11,438 bases of DNA, from positions 1 through 11,438 of the forward strand of contig JAHIPE010000223.1 in assembly GCA_018894655.1 (NCBI GenBank), written 5' to 3'. Positions 5,439 through 11,438 of this stretch are shown here, one piece after another. Numbering within the stretch: position 1 is the stretch's first letter; each line of letters starts with the position of its first letter. This DNA comes from Actinomycetota bacterium. Lineage in GTDB: Bacteria; Actinomycetota; Geothermincolia; Fen-727; Anoxymicrobiaceae. The notes beneath the pieces were generated by a model. The model did no database searches and had not been told where the DNA came from. It worked only from the letters and a program-made list of their open reading frames with translations. The translations under genes and the position numbers were made by a program.

Positions 5439-6731
5439 ATGGCTGAAAAGCAGGATTACAGGCCGATGTGGACTGAACTGGGGCTCGACCTGGAGGGGCA
5501 CGACGGGCTTCTGAAAGTTCTGGGAGACAGCTACTCGGAGGTCTACCTGCACCAGGAGAACAGGCCGAGCGCCATGGAGTACTTTGACTTCGTGGTGTCG
5601 GAGGCTCACGGTCTTCGCATCAAGGAGCTGATGGACGCCAAGGATGAGGGCAGGAAAGTGATCGGGACGTTCTGCTTGTACGTCCCGGAAGAGATAATCC
5701 TGGCGCTGGACGGGATATCGGTGGGCCTGTGCGCCGGCGCAGAGATAGGGGCGGAAAAGGCGGAGGAGTACCTGCCCCGCAACCTGTGCGCCCTCATCAA
5801 GTCGTTCATGGGGTTCGAACTGGCCGGTCTCTGCCCGTACTTCAGGGCCTGCGATATCGTCATTGGCGAGACCACCTGCGACGGGAAGAAGAAGGCGTAC
5901 GAACTCCTGGAGGACATCAAGGAGACATACGTGATGGAGCTCCCCCAGAAGAAGGAGGAGACGGACAGGGCTCTCTGGAAGGCGGAGGGGTACAAGTTCG
6001 TGGAGGTGTGCGAGAGGGTGACCGGCAAGAAGCTCACCCCGGATAACCTCAAGGAGGCCATCAGGACGGTGAACGACCGGCGTAGGGCCCAGCTAAGGCT
6101 CCGCGACGCCCGCAGGGCCTCGCCGCCGCCCATCTCGGGGAGAGACGCGCTCCTCGTAAACCAGATAGCGTTCTACGATAACCCGGCCCGCTTTACCGAA
6201 AGCGTGAACAAGCTGTGTGACGAGCTGGAGACCCGAACCGAAGGAAAGGTGAGCCCCGGCGACAACGGGGCGCCCCGCGTGGTCATCTCCGGTTGCCCCA
6301 TGGCCCTTCCAAACTGGAAGCTACCGTTCATCGTGGAGTCGTCCGGTGCTGACGTGGTGGCGGAGGAGTCCTGCGTCGGCGAGAGGGGATTCAGGACGCT
6401 GGTGGACGAAGACGGGGAGACCCTGGACGAGATGATAGACAACCTGGTGGACAGGTACCTGACGATAGACTGCGCCTGCTTCACCCCCAACCCGGAAAGG
6501 GTCGAGCATGTGCTGGAGACCTCCCGGGAGTTCGACGCCGACGGCGTCATCCACTACTCCATTAGCTTCTGCACACCATACATGGTAGAGGCGAAGAAGG
6601 TTGAGGACGCCCTGTCGGCGGCGGGCATTCCGCTGCTGAAGATAGAGACCGATTACTCCCAGGGCGATGTCGGCCAGCTACAGACCAGGATAGACGCGTT
6701 CCTGGAGATGCTAAAGGCGCGGCACTCGTAG
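5439..6731 (+). CDS. double-cubane-cluster / 2-hydroxyacyl-CoA dehydratase (HgdB-FldC) family protein
   Basis: A 430-residue soluble protein. It has the conserved Cys-rich blocks of this fold: Cys79 in GTFCLYVPEEII, Cys98 in GLCAGAEIG, Cys117 in LPRNLCALIKS, Cys132 and Cys138 in LCPYFRAC, Cys147 in GETTCDGKKKAYELL. In the second half are Cys286 in SGCPMALPNWK, Cys312 in EESCVGERGFR, Cys345 and Cys347, and Cys378 in SFCTPY. The GETTCDGKKK block and the many cysteines resemble the double-cubane-cluster reductases (YjiM-type) more than a classical dehydratase beta subunit, which works as an alpha/beta pair. Members accept low-potential electrons from an ATP-driven activator (HgdC-like) and reduce difficult substrates. 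No activator and no partner subunit is in the window. The gene stands alone behind its own promoter and converges on the glycyl radical enzyme gene. The reaction is unknown. Confidence 0.88.
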   Translation: MAEKQDYRPMWTELGLDLEGHDGLLKVLGDSYSEVYLHQENRPSAMEYFDFVVSEAHGLRIKELMDAKDEGRKVIGTFCLYVPEEIILALDGISVGLCAGAEIGAEKAEEYLPRNLCALIKSFMGFELAGLCPYFRACDIVIGETTCDGKKKAYELLEDIKETYVMELPQKKEETDRALWKAEGYKFVEVCERVTGKKLTPDNLKEAIRTVNDRRRAQLRLRDARRASPPPISGRDALLVNQIAFYDNPARFTESVNKLCDELETRTEGKVSPGDNGAPRVVISGCPMALPNWKLPFIVESSGADVVAEESCVGERGFRTLVDEDGETLDEMIDNLVDRYLTIDCACFTPNPERVEHVLETSREFDADGVIHYSISFCTPYMVEAKKVEDALSAAGIPLLKIETDYSQGDVGQLQTRIDAFLEMLKARHS

Positions 6732-6838
6732 GGAAACCTGGCGCTCCCCTTTACCACCTTCGCTATCCGGTAGCCCCTGCATCCACGATGGAGGCTCGCT
6801 TCCTGTCAGTGAACCGGGTCTTCTTCAAGACGTTACAT
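6732..6838. other. spacer between convergent genes
   Basis: These 107 bases separate the double-cubane gene (+) from the glycyl radical enzyme gene (-). The only structure seen is a weak GTCTT-CTTC-AAGAC hairpin at 6818-6831, with no T-run on either strand. No gene or convincing terminator is visible. Confidence 0.4.
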
Positions 6839-9370
6839 TTACAGTTCCTCGAAGTCGGTCCGGGCGATTATGTCGTTCTGGATGGAGGTGCCCAGGTCGG
6901 TGAAGTAGGCGCAGTAGCCGGATACCCTCACCACCAGGTCGGGGTACTTCTCGGGGTGCGCCTGGGCGTCCTCCAGGGTAGCGGTGTCCACCACGTTGAA
7001 CTGTACGTGCCTTCCGCCTAGGGCAAAGTAACCCTCGACGAGGGAGGCGAGCTTTTCGGTGGACTCCTCCGACCGGAGCAAACCCGGGGAGAGCCGCATG
7101 TTCAGGGCTGTCCCGTTGCTCAGCGGAGAGCTACCCGCCTTGGCCGCCGAGTGCAGGACCGCGGTGGGTCCACCACGCTCGGTGCCGTTCACCGGGGATA
7201 TCCCGTTGGAGACGGGCTCACCGGCAAGCCTTCCGTCGGGGGTGGCCCCCAGGTACAGGCCGTCCATCACGTGGACTCCGTATGAAAACATGCCGGGACG
7301 GTAGGAGCCGCCGCGCCCGCACCGGTGTTTCCTGACCTCCCTCGAGAACACCTCGGTGACCCAGGTGGCGATATCATCCGCGTCCCCTTCGTCGTTCCCG
7401 TACTTGGGGGCTTTCCTGAGAAGCATCTGGCGAACGGACTCCCCTCCCCGGAAGTTGCTCTCCAGGAGCCGGACGAGCTCGTCCATGGTAATCAGGTTCC
7501 GCTCGAAGACCGCCCAGTTTATGGCCGCCAGGGAGTTCGCCACTGTCCCCAGCCCCCGGCCGGTGATCGACCCAAAGTTGTACTTTGCGCCCCCGTGGGT
7601 CATATCCCTGCCGCTCTCCAGGCATCCCTCCAGGGTCGCGGAAAGTGGTGGGCAGGGGAACTCCTCGATATAGGCCCGGTCCAGGAGCTCCACCGCCCGA
7701 ACCAGCTTCTCCACGTTGAACGAGAGTTGCTCTCCGAAGGCCTCCTTAACGTCCTCGAAGCTCGAGAACGAGCGCGGGTCGGCGGTGGGAGCACCTACCC
7801 TTCGCCCGGAGAACAGCATCCGTCCTCTTCTTAGCGCCATCTCCAGTACCCCCGCCAGGGAGACGTCGTTCCCCGCGGTGCAGGCGAAGCTGTTCCCGGT
7901 GGAGGTGGGCTCCACGCATCCCACGATAGAGTAATCCCTGGCGTCCTCCAGGGAGTAACCGTCTCGAGCGAGTTCCTTCACGATCACGCCGTCGTTGAAG
8001 AACGCGAGCCCGGAGGTGGAGCGATACGTCTCGCAAGACCTCACCAGGAACTCCCTCGGGGTCTTATCTGAGATTCTCACCGACAGGTTATTGGCCAGGG
8101 CCTTCATGTTGTCGTGTGCTTCGAGGAAGAGGTAGGAGAGCTCGCTGGTGGCGTCGTTTCCGTCGCGGTCCAACCCTCCCACGGTGAAAGTGTTGGAGCC
8201 TACCGCCATCTCGCTGGCGGTGTCCTTTCCCGCCTCGATAAGCATTATCAGGTAAGTGCCCAGCTTGATGAGATACTCCTCGATTACCTCGAGCGCCCGC
8301 TCGCGGGTGATACGGCCCGCCTCGAGGCCCGCCGCAAAGAACGGGTACAGGTACTGGTCCACCCGCCCGGGGGAGAGGATCCCGGCCATGCCGTAGCTGA
8401 TGGACAGCACCACCTGGGCCATCCACAGGGACTGAAGCGCCTCCATGAACGTGCGCGGCGGCTCGGCGGGAACTCGCCGGCACCGCTCCGCGATATCCAG
8501 GAGTTCTTCCTTGCGTACACTGTCCGCCACCGCCGACAGCTTATCGGCGAGTTCCGCGTACCGGGTTGAGTAATCGCGGATCGCGTGGGCGACCACCACT
8601 ACCGACCGAAGAAAGTCCTGGCGGTGGGCGTAGTCGTCCTCTCCCTCTTGCAGCTTCTCGAGTTCCCGTTCCGCCATTTCAGAGATGCCGTTAAAACCTA
8701 TCTCCAGCACCCGCTTGTAACCTGGGACGAAGTGGCCCTGGACGTCAAAGACGGTCAGCGCGAGATTCGGCTGAAGGCCCGCGAGCTCGCCTAGTATCCT
8801 GGGGATCCTCGGGATGGCCTTGAGGGAGCCCCCGATGGCCTGGTAACCGATCTTTCCCGCGGTTCCGGGGCCAGCCCCCTTGATTATCCGGTACAGGGAC
8901 ACCGGACCCAGGAATCGCGTCTTGTAGATGCCCCCTTTCTTCCAGGACTCGATCTTACGGCTGCGGACGGTCTTTCCCCTCCAGTAGGGGAGGATGTCGT
9001 TCTCGAGCCGCCGCCGCTCATCGGCGGTAATGAGGAACGGGTGGCGCTCTCTCGACACCAGGCGGTCGAGCTCCAACTCCAGCACGGTGTTGAAATCCCC
9101 CCGCTCCACCGGGAGAACGCCCGCCAGCCTCTTCGCGGTCTTGACTCCAACCAGTAGCTCGTCGTCGTTGATATTGATGCTCATCTTCCGCAGGGTTTCC
9201 TCGAAGGCGAGGGCGGCCCGCATGCAGGGGGGAGTGCCCTCCGTTCGCCTCCACACCTCGGTGTAGAAACCAGCACGTTCGATGTCTATCTCGTAGGGGC
9301 TTCCCAGCAGGCGCTCCTTGAGTTTGAGCGCCCGCCCGGAGGGTGCGGTGTGACCGGTTGCGTCTGCCAT
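6839..9370 (-). CDS. glycyl radical enzyme (PFL-like/PflD superfamily), unassigned subfamily
   Basis: With ATG 9370 the protein is 843 residues, normal for non-PFL glycyl radical enzymes. The N-terminal half has PYEIDIERAGFYTEVWRRTEG and DDELLVG. The thiyl-radical site is Cys485 with Glu487 (GCVEPTSTGN), and the glycyl radical site near the C-terminus is Gly818 in RVSGYCAYF. A conserved ATPDGR block and QGHFVPGY are also present. A Cys-Val-Glu site is typical of the dehydratase and C-N/C-S lyase branch (glycerol or diol dehydratase, CutC, HypD), not of pyruvate formate-lyase, which has adjacent cysteines. The exact reaction is open. Such enzymes need a radical SAM activase, and none is adjacent. 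A TTG at 9391 is an alternative start giving seven more residues; neither start has a strong ribosome site. It follows the unknown gene at 9420-9869 by 49 bases and is likely co-transcribed with the GHMP kinase. Confidence 0.92.
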   Translation of the reverse strand: MADATGHTAPSGRALKLKERLLGSPYEIDIERAGFYTEVWRRTEGTPPCMRAALAFEETLRKMSININDDELLVGVKTAKRLAGVLPVERGDFNTVLELELDRLVSRERHPFLITADERRRLENDILPYWRGKTVRSRKIESWKKGGIYKTRFLGPVSLYRIIKGAGPGTAGKIGYQAIGGSLKAIPRIPRILGELAGLQPNLALTVFDVQGHFVPGYKRVLEIGFNGISEMAERELEKLQEGEDDYAHRQDFLRSVVVVAHAIRDYSTRYAELADKLSAVADSVRKEELLDIAERCRRVPAEPPRTFMEALQSLWMAQVVLSISYGMAGILSPGRVDQYLYPFFAAGLEAGRITRERALEVIEEYLIKLGTYLIMLIEAGKDTASEMAVGSNTFTVGGLDRDGNDATSELSYLFLEAHDNMKALANNLSVRISDKTPREFLVRSCETYRSTSGLAFFNDGVIVKELARDGYSLEDARDYSIVGCVEPTSTGNSFACTAGNDVSLAGVLEMALRRGRMLFSGRRVGAPTADPRSFSSFEDVKEAFGEQLSFNVEKLVRAVELLDRAYIEEFPCPPLSATLEGCLESGRDMTHGGAKYNFGSITGRGLGTVANSLAAINWAVFERNLITMDELVRLLESNFRGGESVRQMLLRKAPKYGNDEGDADDIATWVTEVFSREVRKHRCGRGGSYRPGMFSYGVHVMDGLYLGATPDGRLAGEPVSNGISPVNGTERGGPTAVLHSAAKAGSSPLSNGTALNMRLSPGLLRSEESTEKLASLVEGYFALGGRHVQFNVVDTATLEDAQAHPEKYPDLVVRVSGYCAYFTDLGTSIQNDIIARTDFEEL

Positions 9371-9419
9371 CTGTTTAGGCCTGCCTCTCAAATTATCTCG
9401 TACTGAACGGCTACTGCAA

Positions 9420-9869
9420 TCATAGTACTACCAGGAACCGGTCGATGAGCCACTCCAGGACCACCCCAGTGGCCTCCACCGCAACGCCCGGGGTCACCCC
9501 CACCGGCACCGATAGCCCGGCGGGTAGGAGTACCCGCGTGCTCACCTTCCCGGAGAAACGCCTGGATATGGAAAGAAGCTGCCCCCGCGACAGGAACCGG
9601 TAGTAGATGGAGCCCCGAAACCAGGCCAGCCAGGGGACCAGCCGCACATCCACCTCCTTGCCCCCGATCTCGAAGACGAGGACTGAGAGCGGGGTAACCG
9701 CCCCTGACAGGACCCGTTTCAGACAACTCCCTTTCGCGAGCTTCCTCTCGCCGCGCCGGACCGCGCCGGCAACCCACCTCCGGGTCGTCCAGGCCAGCAG
9801 GAACCGGGGCGTTACCGCGATGGCGCAGCTGGTCGTGCCGGTTATCAACCTGGCAGTAAGGCGTCGCAT
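9420..9869 (-). CDS. hypothetical protein between GHMP kinase and glycyl radical enzyme
   Basis: A 149-residue basic protein that I do not recognise. The codons are GC-rich at third positions, like the neighbours, and the opposite-strand and other-frame readings look like shadows, so it is probably real. It has a short N-terminal stretch with mixed hydrophobic residues (RLITGTTSCAIAVTPRFLLAW), an Arg/Lys-rich segment near residues 32-50, then beta-like sequence (LSVLVFEIGGKEVDVRLVPW) and a hydrophobic C-terminal end (VVLEWLIDRFLVVL). No catalytic motif or Cys cluster is evident. ATG 9869 begins seven bases after the kinase stop, with GGGAGGG upstream inside the end of the kinase gene, at a longer spacing than usual. 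That tight packing implies co-transcription and perhaps translational coupling. A role as an accessory factor or small enzyme for the pathway is inference. Confidence 0.65.
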   Translation of the reverse strand: MRRLTARLITGTTSCAIAVTPRFLLAWTTRRWVAGAVRRGERKLAKGSCLKRVLSGAVTPLSVLVFEIGGKEVDVRLVPWLAWFRGSIYYRFLSRGQLLSISRRFSGKVSTRVLLPAGLSVPVGVTPGVAVEATGVVLEWLIDRFLVVL

Positions 9870-9876
9870 GCTCGCA

Positions 9877-10971
9877 TCAACCGCCCTCCCGCGGGTTCCA
9901 TAGGCCTTCCCCTCTAACCGCTAGGCCCTCATGGTTCAGTTTGACCGGGATATCACGGATACCTTCCCCGAGCCGGCGGAGTTCCCGCACCAGCTCATCC
10001 CTGGCCCCGGGGCCGTCACCCGCGAGCAACGTCAGGGAGCCGCCTCTACCGCCGGCCCCGTTCACCTTCCATCCCGGCGCACCGAGCCCGCGTGCGAGCG
10101 CGATAACCCTGTCGGCCTCCGGGGATATGAGCTCATTGTCAAGGGACCGCTGGCACTCGTTGTTCCGGGACATGAGCGCCCCGAACCGGGTGAGGTCCCC
10201 TTCCTCGAGCGCCTCCCGAGCCATCGGCGGGATTTCCCTCAGCTCTGCCAGAGCGGGGCAGTCCTCGCCTTCGCCTGAGATGCGGGCGATGACATCCCTG
10301 TGCACCTCGCTCGACTGGTGACCTTCACCCAGGAACACCAGGACAAGGCGCCGCTCGAGCTCGCCCGCGATTTCCTTGCCCGGCACCAGCCGACAGATGC
10401 GGGCCTCGGGGTACCGGTGCACGTCTATGAAACAAATCCCGCCGTACACCGCCGTTACCTGGTCCTGCACGCCTGACTCCCAGCCCAGCATGTCGGTTTC
10501 GACACGGTGGGCCGCCCTCCATACGGCATCGGCTTCCGTCGTTCCCGGGGTCAAACGGTCCAGGGCGCCGATGAGGGCCACCACCACCGACGCCGAGGTG
10601 CCGGTCCCGCATCCGGGGGGGAGTTCGGACGAGACCGAGGCCTCGACGGCGATGTCGGGGGGCACATCCATAGAGGCGGCGGTCGCCTCCAGCAGGGGGT
10701 GCCGGTCCAGCGGCGGGTTGTCGGGGTCGAAGCTGTACCGGCAGTCGAAGTTCCTGACGTCGAGGGTGAACCTCTTGCCTCTGGGGGGGCGGCACGCGGC
10801 GAAACTCAGATGGCAGGCCGCACCGGGGGAGACAGCGGTGGAAAGGACCTTGCCGGTCCCTGAGAACCAGGTATCGGTCCATCCCCCGAGGTCGTTGATA
10901 CGGACCGGCGCCCGGCTGATAATAACCCCGGCATCACGTTTCCCGACGGGGCTAGGTCTTGAATCGTGCAA
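9877..10971 (-). CDS. GHMP-family sugar kinase (HddA/fucokinase-like)
   Basis: A 364-residue protein with all three GHMP kinase motifs. The N-terminal substrate motif is RAPVRINDLGGWTDT (residues 20-34). The ATP-binding glycine-rich loop is PPGCGTGTSASVV (118-130). The C-terminal motif is KVNGAGGRGGSL (302-313). ESGVQDQVTAVYGG (165-178) carries the Gln-Asp-Gln typical of the heptose-7-phosphate, fucose and related sugar kinase branch, and HQSSEVH at 218-224 also fits it. It should phosphorylate a sugar or sugar phosphate in the cytoplasm; the substrate is not readable. It starts at TTG 10971, supported by a strong ribosome site at 10976-10982, and there is no nearer ATG upstream of the first motif. 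It is probably the first gene of an operon with the unknown protein and the glycyl radical enzyme. It is not a galactokinase by motif 1, which reads differently. Confidence 0.88.
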   Translation of the reverse strand: MHDSRPSPVGKRDAGVIISRAPVRINDLGGWTDTWFSGTGKVLSTAVSPGAACHLSFAACRPPRGKRFTLDVRNFDCRYSFDPDNPPLDRHPLLEATAASMDVPPDIAVEASVSSELPPGCGTGTSASVVVALIGALDRLTPGTTEADAVWRAAHRVETDMLGWESGVQDQVTAVYGGICFIDVHRYPEARICRLVPGKEIAGELERRLVLVFLGEGHQSSEVHRDVIARISGEGEDCPALAELREIPPMAREALEEGDLTRFGALMSRNNECQRSLDNELISPEADRVIALARGLGAPGWKVNGAGGRGGSLTLLAGDGPGARDELVRELRRLGEGIRDIPVKLNHEGLAVRGEGLWNPREGG

Positions 10972-10975
10972 TTAG

Positions 10976-10982
10976 TCCTCCC
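10976..10982 (-). promoter_or_regulatory. Shine-Dalgarno site supporting a TTG start for the GHMP kinase
   Basis: Read on the minus strand, GGGAGGA is four bases before TTG (10971-10969). The nearby hairpin at 10990-11007 begins eight bases upstream of this site, so folding could influence access to it. Confidence 0.7.
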
Positions 10983-10984
10983 GC

Positions 10985-11049
10985 TTGAGGGCGGACTTCA
11001 GTCCGCCTGGTACCTCACCCCTCCGATTGAGCGCGGGCTTTGGCCCGCG
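10985..11049. repeat. two copies of a 23-bp hairpin element with compensatory changes
   Basis: Copy one (10985-11007) and copy two (11027-11049) share TTGAGNGCGGRC, then a 4-base loop, then GYCCGCN, and are 19 bases apart. Each folds into a 7-bp stem: GGCGGAC/GTCCGCC and CGCGGGC/GCCCGCG. Two base pairs differ between copies, and both are changed on both sides (G-C to C-G, A-T to G-C), so pairing is preserved. This suggests selection for structure rather than chance. On the minus strand they lie in the leader of the GHMP kinase, directly before its ribosome site. They may be a dispersed hairpin element, a weak terminator or attenuator for the upstream radical SAM gene, or a translation regulator. 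Confidence 0.7.
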
Positions 11050-11064
11050 TTCTGGTCCGGGACT

Positions 11065-11132
11065 GAAGACCCAGCTCAAATGGTCTTCGAATAGCAGGCA
11101 AATCTTAAGACCTGGTTCCCTAAATTTGCCTG
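11065..11132. repeat. two further inverted repeats in the kinase upstream region
   Basis: GAAGACC (11065-11071) pairs with GGTCTTC (11082-11088) around a 10-base loop. CAGGCAAAT (11095-11103) pairs with ATTTGCCTG (11124-11132) around 20 bases that contain the palindrome CTTAAG. The second pair begins six bases after the stop of the upstream radical SAM gene on the minus strand. With the hairpins at 10985-11049, nearly all of this 166-base spacer can fold. No T-run terminator was seen. An operator or leader structure is possible. Confidence 0.5.
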
Positions 11133-11137
11133 TTGCG

Positions 11138-11438
11138 CTAGGTGGCCTTCGGCGCGGGCTCCGTGGCCCCCACCGCGTGGGAGCGGCTGGCTACTACCGT
11201 CTGGCGGTAGAGGAGGTTGAACGCGAACCAGACGCTCCAGTGCTTGCGCAGGGACGCGCGTTTGATTATCGACCGGTAGGAGTAGAAATCCCGGTGCACC
11301 TGGTGGGTGCCCCGGTAGAGACGCCCCGCGCTCATGTTCTTCGGCACAAAGACCACCCGGTCGTCCCAAGAGGTATCGAACCAGAAGTTCTCCTCCAGGC
11401 GCCCCTCGTCCTGTAACCGTTTGTACAGGCGGGTGCCG
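11138..11438 (-). CDS. radical SAM (B12-binding type) protein, C-terminal end only
   Basis: The frame is open from the window edge to TAG (11140-11138), giving 99 visible residues. The sequence begins GTRLYKRLQDEGRLEENFWF, the familiar PGT-x-LY segment near the end of B12-binding radical SAM proteins. It continues with VVFVPKNMS and then DFYSYRSIIKR. The same layout appears in the complete relative at 1179-2675 (PGTEFYTEMCQQGR, HVVFNPKLIS, KFYSIWQCWK). The catalytic CxxxCxxC part is outside the window. GTG and ATG codons at 11356 and 11333 are internal, not starts. It ends 166 bases before the GHMP kinase on the same strand and could belong to the same operon. Substrate unknown. Confidence 0.8.
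   Translation of the reverse strand, partial: GTRLYKRLQDEGRLEENFWFDTSWDDRVVFVPKNMSAGRLYRGTHQVHRDFYSYRSIIKRASLRKHWSVWFAFNLLYRQTVVASRSHAVGATEPAPKAT

Noticed and set aside
6818..6831. Small GTCTT/AAGAC hairpin between the convergent genes as a terminator
   Set aside because: Only five base pairs and no T-run on either strand.
9388..9777. Alternative minus-strand frame overlapping the unknown small gene
   Set aside because: Gly/Arg/Pro-rich composition typical of an out-of-frame reading; the 9420-9869 frame has natural composition and starts right after the kinase.
1..11438. CRISPR array, tRNA or rRNA genes, intact transposase
   Set aside because: No regularly spaced repeats, no tRNA or rRNA-like segments and no transposase motifs were seen.

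Overview
The window is high-GC DNA (about 60% by eye) with dense genes on both strands, AGG- and ATA-containing codon use, and clear Shine-Dalgarno sites before several starts. The gene content points to an anaerobic bacterium: a corrinoid methyl-transfer module, two cobalamin-type radical SAM proteins, a double-cubane 2-hydroxyacyl-CoA-dehydratase-like protein and a glycyl radical enzyme, the last being oxygen-sensitive by mechanism. One bacterial-type -35/-10 promoter is visible. The phylum cannot be fixed from sequence alone. Anaerobic Actinomycetota or Chloroflexota lineages would fit, and nothing here is diagnostic.

Layout. Bases 1-948 (+): the end of a UroD-like methyltransferase followed by its likely corrinoid partner. 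Bases 949-1178: a gene-free stretch with a direct repeat that looks like a mobile-element scar. Bases 1179-2675 (+): a B12-binding radical SAM protein with an unusual charged tandem-repeat tail. Bases 2676-2877: the severed C-terminal end of a second enoyl-CoA hydratase, then two perfect palindromes. Bases 2878-3372 (-): a DUF2889 protein, divergent from an enoyl-CoA hydratase/isomerase-family gene (3537-4322, +) with altered catalytic residues. That gene is followed by a CruF-like carotenoid-biosynthesis membrane protein (4381-5325, +). Bases 5439-6731 (+): a double-cubane-cluster protein with its own promoter.

The right half is a minus-strand set converging on the double-cubane gene. In transcription order it holds the C-terminal end of another radical SAM protein (11138-11438), a 166-base spacer with paired hairpins, a GHMP kinase starting at TTG (9877-10971), a small unrecognised protein (9420-9869) and a glycyl radical enzyme of about 843 residues (6839-9370). 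The kinase, small protein and glycyl radical enzyme are 7 and 49 bases apart and are probably one operon. No glycyl-radical activating enzyme and no dehydratase activator ATPase is visible here, so both radical or redox enzymes must be served from elsewhere.

The strongest candidate for something undescribed is the GHMP kinase / unknown protein / glycyl radical enzyme operon. Its enzyme has the Cys-x-Glu active-site signature of the lyase and dehydratase glycyl radical enzymes, but its partners are not those of the well-known clusters. A sugar or sugar-phosphate substrate is a reasonable guess and no more than that.
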